A stretch of 64,000 nt of DNA, taken from NCBI RefSeq assembly GCF_900177295.1, contig NZ_FWZX01000025.1, positions 1 through 64,000 on the forward strand, read 5' to 3'. Shown one piece after another: positions 60,290 through 64,000 of the stretch (position 1 is its first letter; each line of letters starts with the position of its first letter). The notes beneath the pieces are model-generated. The model was not told where the DNA came from. It ran no database searches and saw nothing but the letters and a program-made list of their open reading frames with translations. The DNA is from Tistlia consotensis USBA 355. GTDB lineage: Bacteria; Pseudomonadota; Alphaproteobacteria; Kiloniellales; DSM-21159. Both the position numbers and the translations under genes were made by a program.

Positions 60290-62709
60290 CCGTCCAGACC
60301 CCCGTCTCGCTCGAGGAGCGCAAGGACAAGCTCCAGGGCCTCGGCTGCTCGCGCAAGCGCGTCGAGGATGCCCGCTTCACCCAGGGCAAGGGCCACTACG
60401 TCGACGACATCAAGCTGCCCGGCATGCTGTTCGGCGACTTCGTGCGCTCGCCGATCGGCCACGGCCGCATCAAGTCGATCAACAAGGAGGCGGCGCTGGC
60501 CGTGCCCGGGGTCAAGGCGGTGCTGACCGCCGACGACCTGAGGCCGCTCGGCCTGCACTGGATGCCGACGCTGGCCGGCGACGTCCAGGCGGTGCTGGCC
60601 GACGAGAAGGTGCTGTTCCAGAACCAGGAGGTCGCCTTCGTCGTCGCCGAGGACCGCTACGCCGCGGCCGACGCGGTCGAGCTGGTCGAGGTCGACTACG
60701 AGGAGCTGCCGCCGCTGGTCGATCCGCACCGCTCGATGGACCCGGACGCGCCGATCCTGCGCGAGGACATCAAGGACAAGACCGAGGGGGCCCACGGGCC
60801 GCGCCGCCACCCGAACCACATCTTCACCTGGGAGGTCGGCGACAAGGCGGCGACCGAGCAGGCCCTGGCCGCGGCCGCGGTCGTGGTCGAGGAGCAGATC
60901 ACCTACCAGCGGGTCCATCCCTGTCCGCTGGAGACCTGCGGCTGCGTCGCCTCGATGGACAAGATCAACGGCAAGCTGACGATCTGGGGCACCTTCCAGG
61001 CGCCGCACGCGGTGCGCACCGTGGCCTCGCTGATCACCAACATCCCCGAGCACAACATCCGGATCATCTCGCCGGACATCGGCGGCGGCTTCGGCAACAA
61101 GGTCGGCGTCTATCCGGGCTACATCTGCTCGGCCGTCGCCTCGATCGTGCTGGGCGTGCCGGTCAAGTGGATCGAGGACCGCATGGAGAACCTCTCCACG
61201 ACGGCCTTCGCCCGCGACTACCACATGACCGGCAGGATCGCGGCGACCCCGGAAGGCCGGATCACCGGCCTCTGGTGCCACGTGCTGGCCGACCACGGCG
61301 CCTTCGACGCCTGCGCCGACCCGACCAAGTTCCCGGCCGGCTTCTTCAACATCTGCACCGGCTCCTACGACGTGCCCGTGGCCTACGTCTCGGTCGACGG
61401 CGTCTACACCAACAAGGCGCCGGGCGGCGTCGCCTACCGCTGCTCCTTCCGGGTCACCGAGGCCAGCTACTTCATCGAGCGCATGATCGACGTGCTGGCG
61501 CGCAAGCTGGACAGGGACCCGGCCGAGATCCGGATGATCAACTTCATCCGCAAGGAGCAGTTTCCCTACCAGTCGGCGCTCGGCTGGGAATACGACTCCG
61601 GCGACTACCACACGGCGCTCGCCAAGGCGCTGAAGAGCGTCGACTACGACGGCCTGAGGGCCCGCCAGAAGGCCAGTCGCGAGGCCTTCAAGCGGGGCGA
61701 GACCCGCAAGCTGATGGGCGTCGGCGTCGCCTTCTTCACCGAGATCGTCGGCGCCGGCCCGGTCAAGAACTGCGACATCCTGGGCCTCGGGATGTTCGAC
61801 TCCTGCGAGATCCGCATCCATCCGACCGGCTCGGCGATCGCCCGCCTGGGCACGATCAGCCAGGGCCAGGGCCACGCCACGACCTTCGCCCAGATCCTGG
61901 CCAGCGAGATCGGCATCCCGGCCGCCGACATCACCCTGGAGGAGGGCGACACCGACACCGCGCCCTACGGCCTGGGCACCTACGGCTCGCGCTCGACGCC
62001 GGTCGCCGGCGCCGCCACGGCCATGGCCGGGCGGAAGATCCGGGCCAAGGCGCAGATGATCGCGGCCTACCTGCTGGAGGTCCACGAGGGCGACCTGGAG
62101 TGGGAGGTCGACCGCTTCCAGGTCAAGGGCAACCCGGAGCGCTTCAAGACCATGAAGGAGCTCGCCTTCGCCGCCTACAACCAGGCGATCCCGGGGCTCG
62201 AGCCGGGCCTCGAGGCGGTCTCCTACTACGACCCGCCGAACATGACCTATCCCTTCGGCGCCTATCTCTGCGTGGTCCAGATCGACGTCGACACGGGCGT
62301 CACCGAGATCGAGCGCTTCTATGCCCTCGACGACTGCGGCACCCGGATCAACCCGATGATCATCGAGGGCCAGGTCCACGGCGGCCTGACCGAGGCCCTG
62401 GCCATCGCCATGGGCCAGGAGATCTCCTACGACGCGGACGGCAACGTCCACGGCGGCAGCCTGATGGACTTCTTCCTGCCGACCGCGGTCGAGACCCCGG
62501 CCTGGGAGACCGACTGGACCGAGACCCCCTCGCCGCACCATCCGATCGGCGCCAAGGGCGTCGGCGAGAGCCCCAACGTCGGCGGCGTGTCGGCCTTCTC
62601 GAACGCCGTCAACGACGCCTTCGCGCACCTCGGACTGACCCATACCCAGATGCCGCACGACCATTGGCGGGTCTGGCAGACCGCTCAGCGGCTGGGCGTG
62701 ACCGGGTGA
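60286..62709 (+). CDS. coxL: Aerobic CO dehydrogenase large (Mo-Cu) subunit, form I
   Basis: An 807-residue catalytic subunit. The loop GVAYRCSFR places Cys386 where Oligotropha CoxL has Cys388, the ligand of the Mo-S-Cu active site. AYxCSFR is the accepted mark of form I, genuine CO oxidation. The catalytic Glu is E761 (KGVGESPNV), again two less than in Oligotropha. GGGFGNKVG binds the cofactor. The ATG at 60286 overlaps the coxS stop. It oxidises CO with water to CO2. Confidence 0.96.
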   Translation: MTVQTPVSLEERKDKLQGLGCSRKRVEDARFTQGKGHYVDDIKLPGMLFGDFVRSPIGHGRIKSINKEAALAVPGVKAVLTADDLRPLGLHWMPTLAGDVQAVLADEKVLFQNQEVAFVVAEDRYAAADAVELVEVDYEELPPLVDPHRSMDPDAPILREDIKDKTEGAHGPRRHPNHIFTWEVGDKAATEQALAAAAVVVEEQITYQRVHPCPLETCGCVASMDKINGKLTIWGTFQAPHAVRTVASLITNIPEHNIRIISPDIGGGFGNKVGVYPGYICSAVASIVLGVPVKWIEDRMENLSTTAFARDYHMTGRIAATPEGRITGLWCHVLADHGAFDACADPTKFPAGFFNICTGSYDVPVAYVSVDGVYTNKAPGGVAYRCSFRVTEASYFIERMIDVLARKLDRDPAEIRMINFIRKEQFPYQSALGWEYDSGDYHTALAKALKSVDYDGLRARQKASREAFKRGETRKLMGVGVAFFTEIVGAGPVKNCDILGLGMFDSCEIRIHPTGSAIARLGTISQGQGHATTFAQILASEIGIPAADITLEEGDTDTAPYGLGTYGSRSTPVAGAATAMAGRKIRAKAQMIAAYLLEVHEGDLEWEVDRFQVKGNPERFKTMKELAFAAYNQAIPGLEPGLEAVSYYDPPNMTYPFGAYLCVVQIDVDTGVTEIERFYALDDCGTRINPMIIEGQVHGGLTEALAIAMGQEISYDADGNVHGGSLMDFFLPTAVETPAWETDWTETPSPHHPIGAKGVGESPNVGGVSAFSNAVNDAFAHLGLTHTQMPHDHWRVWQTAQRLGVTG

Positions 62710-62812
62710 CGCGACAACCCCCGAGACAGAAGCCGGGGGAGGAAAGGGAGCGGGCAGGAGGGCGGCTTCGGACGCCCTCCTGCCCGACCACCCGAAGACC
62801 CATATTCTGCCC

Positions 62813-63688
62813 ATGACCGAAGCCGGACCCGATCTCGCGGAGCGCCTGCGCGACGTCGGCTACGTCGCCGACGAAGGCCTCGCGACCGCGCTTCAGCTCG
62901 CCCTCGAGCTGAAGCGGCCGCTGCTGCTCGAGGGCGAGGCCGGGGTCGGCAAGACCGAGGTCGCCAAGGCCCTGGCGGCACTGCTCGACACGCGCCTCAT
63001 CCGCCTGCAGTGCTACGAGGGCCTGGACGCCGGCCACGCGATCTACGAGTGGAACTACCAGCGCCAGCTGCTGGCGATCCGGGCGCGCGAGCAGGAGCAC
63101 CTGAGCGCCCGCCAGATCGAGGCCGAGATCTTCTCCGAGGACTACCTGCTGCGCCGCCCGCTGCTGGAGGCGTTGAGCCAGGAGCAGCCGCCGGTGCTGC
63201 TGATCGACGAGATCGACCGCGCCGACGAGGAGTTCGAGGCCTACCTGCTGGAGATCCTCTCGGACTTCCAGGTCACGGTGCCGGAGCTCGGCACCATCCG
63301 GGCACGCTCGATCCCGGTCGTCATCCTGACCTCTAACGGCACGCGCGAGCTCAGCGACGCGCTGCGCCGGCGCTGCCTCTACAGCTGGGTCGAGTTCCCG
63401 GAGCCCGGGCGCGAGCTGGAGATCCTGCGCCGCCGCCTGCCCGGGATCGACGCGCGCCTCGCCGGGCAGGTCGCGGCCTTCGTGCGTGCCCTGCGCCGCG
63501 AGGAGCTGGAGAAGAAGCCGGGCATCGCCGAGACCCTGGACTGGGCGGCGGCGCTGGCCGGGCTCGGCATCGAGCGGCTCGGCGCCGAGCCGGAGAAGCT
63601 GCAGCGCACGCTGATCTGCCTCTTGAAGACCGAGGCCGACCTCAAGGCCGTGACGCCCGAGGTGACGGCCCGGCTGGCCGCGGAGTGA
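62813..63688 (+). CDS. coxD: CoxD, MoxR-like AAA+ ATPase for CO dehydrogenase maturation
   Basis: A 291-residue AAA+ chaperone. Walker A is GEAGVGKT (41-48), Walker B is VLLIDEIDRADEEFEA (about 126-141), sensor 1 is VVILTSNGTREL, and an arginine-rich RRRCLYSW block follows. In Oligotropha, CoxD is needed to insert sulfur and copper at the CoxL active site. It begins about 100 nt after coxL and overlaps coxE by one base (TGATG). Confidence 0.92.
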   Translation: MTEAGPDLAERLRDVGYVADEGLATALQLALELKRPLLLEGEAGVGKTEVAKALAALLDTRLIRLQCYEGLDAGHAIYEWNYQRQLLAIRAREQEHLSARQIEAEIFSEDYLLRRPLLEALSQEQPPVLLIDEIDRADEEFEAYLLEILSDFQVTVPELGTIRARSIPVVILTSNGTRELSDALRRRCLYSWVEFPEPGRELEILRRRLPGIDARLAGQVAAFVRALRREELEKKPGIAETLDWAAALAGLGIERLGAEPEKLQRTLICLLKTEADLKAVTPEVTARLAAE

Positions 63689-64000
63689 TGGCTGTGCCCG
63701 CCGCGCCGGTGGCCGCGGCGCCGCCCTTCGCGGCGCGCATGGCCGGCTTCGTCGGCCACCTCCGGCTCAACGGCTTCGCGCTCGGGCCGGAGGAGACGGC
63801 GGGGGCGCTGCGCGTGGTCGAGGGCGGGCCCCATACGACCGCCGAGGCGCGTCGCCGCCTGCGCTGCCTGCTGGCCGGCCGGCGCGAGGAGTGGCAGCGC
63901 TTCGATGCGCTCTTCGAAGCCTACTGGTTCGGCCGGGGGCGGGTGCGCGAGCGGGTCGAGCGGCCGCGGCATCGCCAGCAGCGCAACCGCGCCCAGCAGG
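63688..64000 (+). CDS. coxE: CoxE, VWA-domain maturation partner of CoxD (3'-truncated by window edge)
   Basis: The first 104 residues are visible, including FVGHLRLNGFALGPEETAG, RRLRCLLAGRREEWQRF and DALFEAYWFGRGRV. These are the conserved N-terminus of CoxE/von Willebrand A CoxE-like proteins. It works with CoxD in building the CO dehydrogenase active site. The ATG overlaps the coxD stop. The VWA domain itself lies beyond the window. Confidence 0.88.
   Translation, partial: MAVPAAPVAAAPPFAARMAGFVGHLRLNGFALGPEETAGALRVVEGGPHTTAEARRRLRCLLAGRREEWQRFDALFEAYWFGRGRVRERVERPRHRQQRNRAQQ

Overview
The window is uniformly GC-rich (roughly 70% by eye), densely packed DNA that looks like the chromosome of an alphaproteobacterium, most likely a Rhodospirillales-type lineage (inference). 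The pointers are LexA boxes of the alphaproteobacterial type GTTC-N7-GTTC upstream of uvrA and ssb, gyrA followed directly by coaD, a UvrA whose first zinc finger has lost one cysteine (CPVSGF), and a form I coxMSL carbon monoxide dehydrogenase cluster with a CoxC-like regulator.

Layout. 1-354: the end of an IS66-family element. 355-6697: a structured leader with an intrinsic terminator, then a five-gene branched-chain/urea/amide-type ABC transporter and an acetamidase/formamidase. 6889-7250: a doubly disrupted small secreted-protein pseudogene. 7329-15787: an adenylate cyclase and uvrA (minus strand), a large six-heme cytochrome c flanked on both sides by extragenic palindromes, then ssb. 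15835-22490: a two-domain universal stress protein, a membrane protein, a flippase-like membrane protein, gyrA and coaD. 22754-30062: tRNA-Lys followed by a less GC-rich type I restriction-modification island with a frameshifted hsdM, hsdS, an Abi_C-domain gene and hsdR.

30465-35726: a three-subunit molybdenum hydroxylase with its own MoaD/ThiS-like protein, then a tartrate/D-malate dehydrogenase. 35736-38685: a MerR regulator and a divergent Zn/Cd/Pb P-type ATPase sharing a classic 19-bp-spacer MerR promoter. 38711-42952: an iron-starvation module (ECF sigma, FecR, TonB receptor) with a Fur-like box upstream. 43282-43989: a secreted pentapeptide-repeat protein. 44008-54100: a nine-gene minus-strand operon (dipeptide-type ABC importer, amidase, MlrC-family metallohydrolase, RidA-family protein, D-amino-acid-dehydrogenase-like flavoprotein) divergent from an IclR regulator with a dyad operator. 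55206-57120: an MFS exporter and a LysE-type exporter. 57320-64000: a CO-oxidation cluster, coxC-M-S-L-D-E, running off the window.

The strongest regulatory observation is in front of coxM. Three direct repeats, each containing TTCGTG, lie at an exact 20-bp period just downstream of a membrane MHYT-LytTR regulator (CoxC). This is the arrangement expected for a LytTR DNA-binding domain and suggests how the cox operon is switched on. Together the window describes an aerobic, metabolically versatile scavenger that uses amides, peptides, CO and other reduced small molecules, and relies on molybdenum enzymes and iron acquisition.
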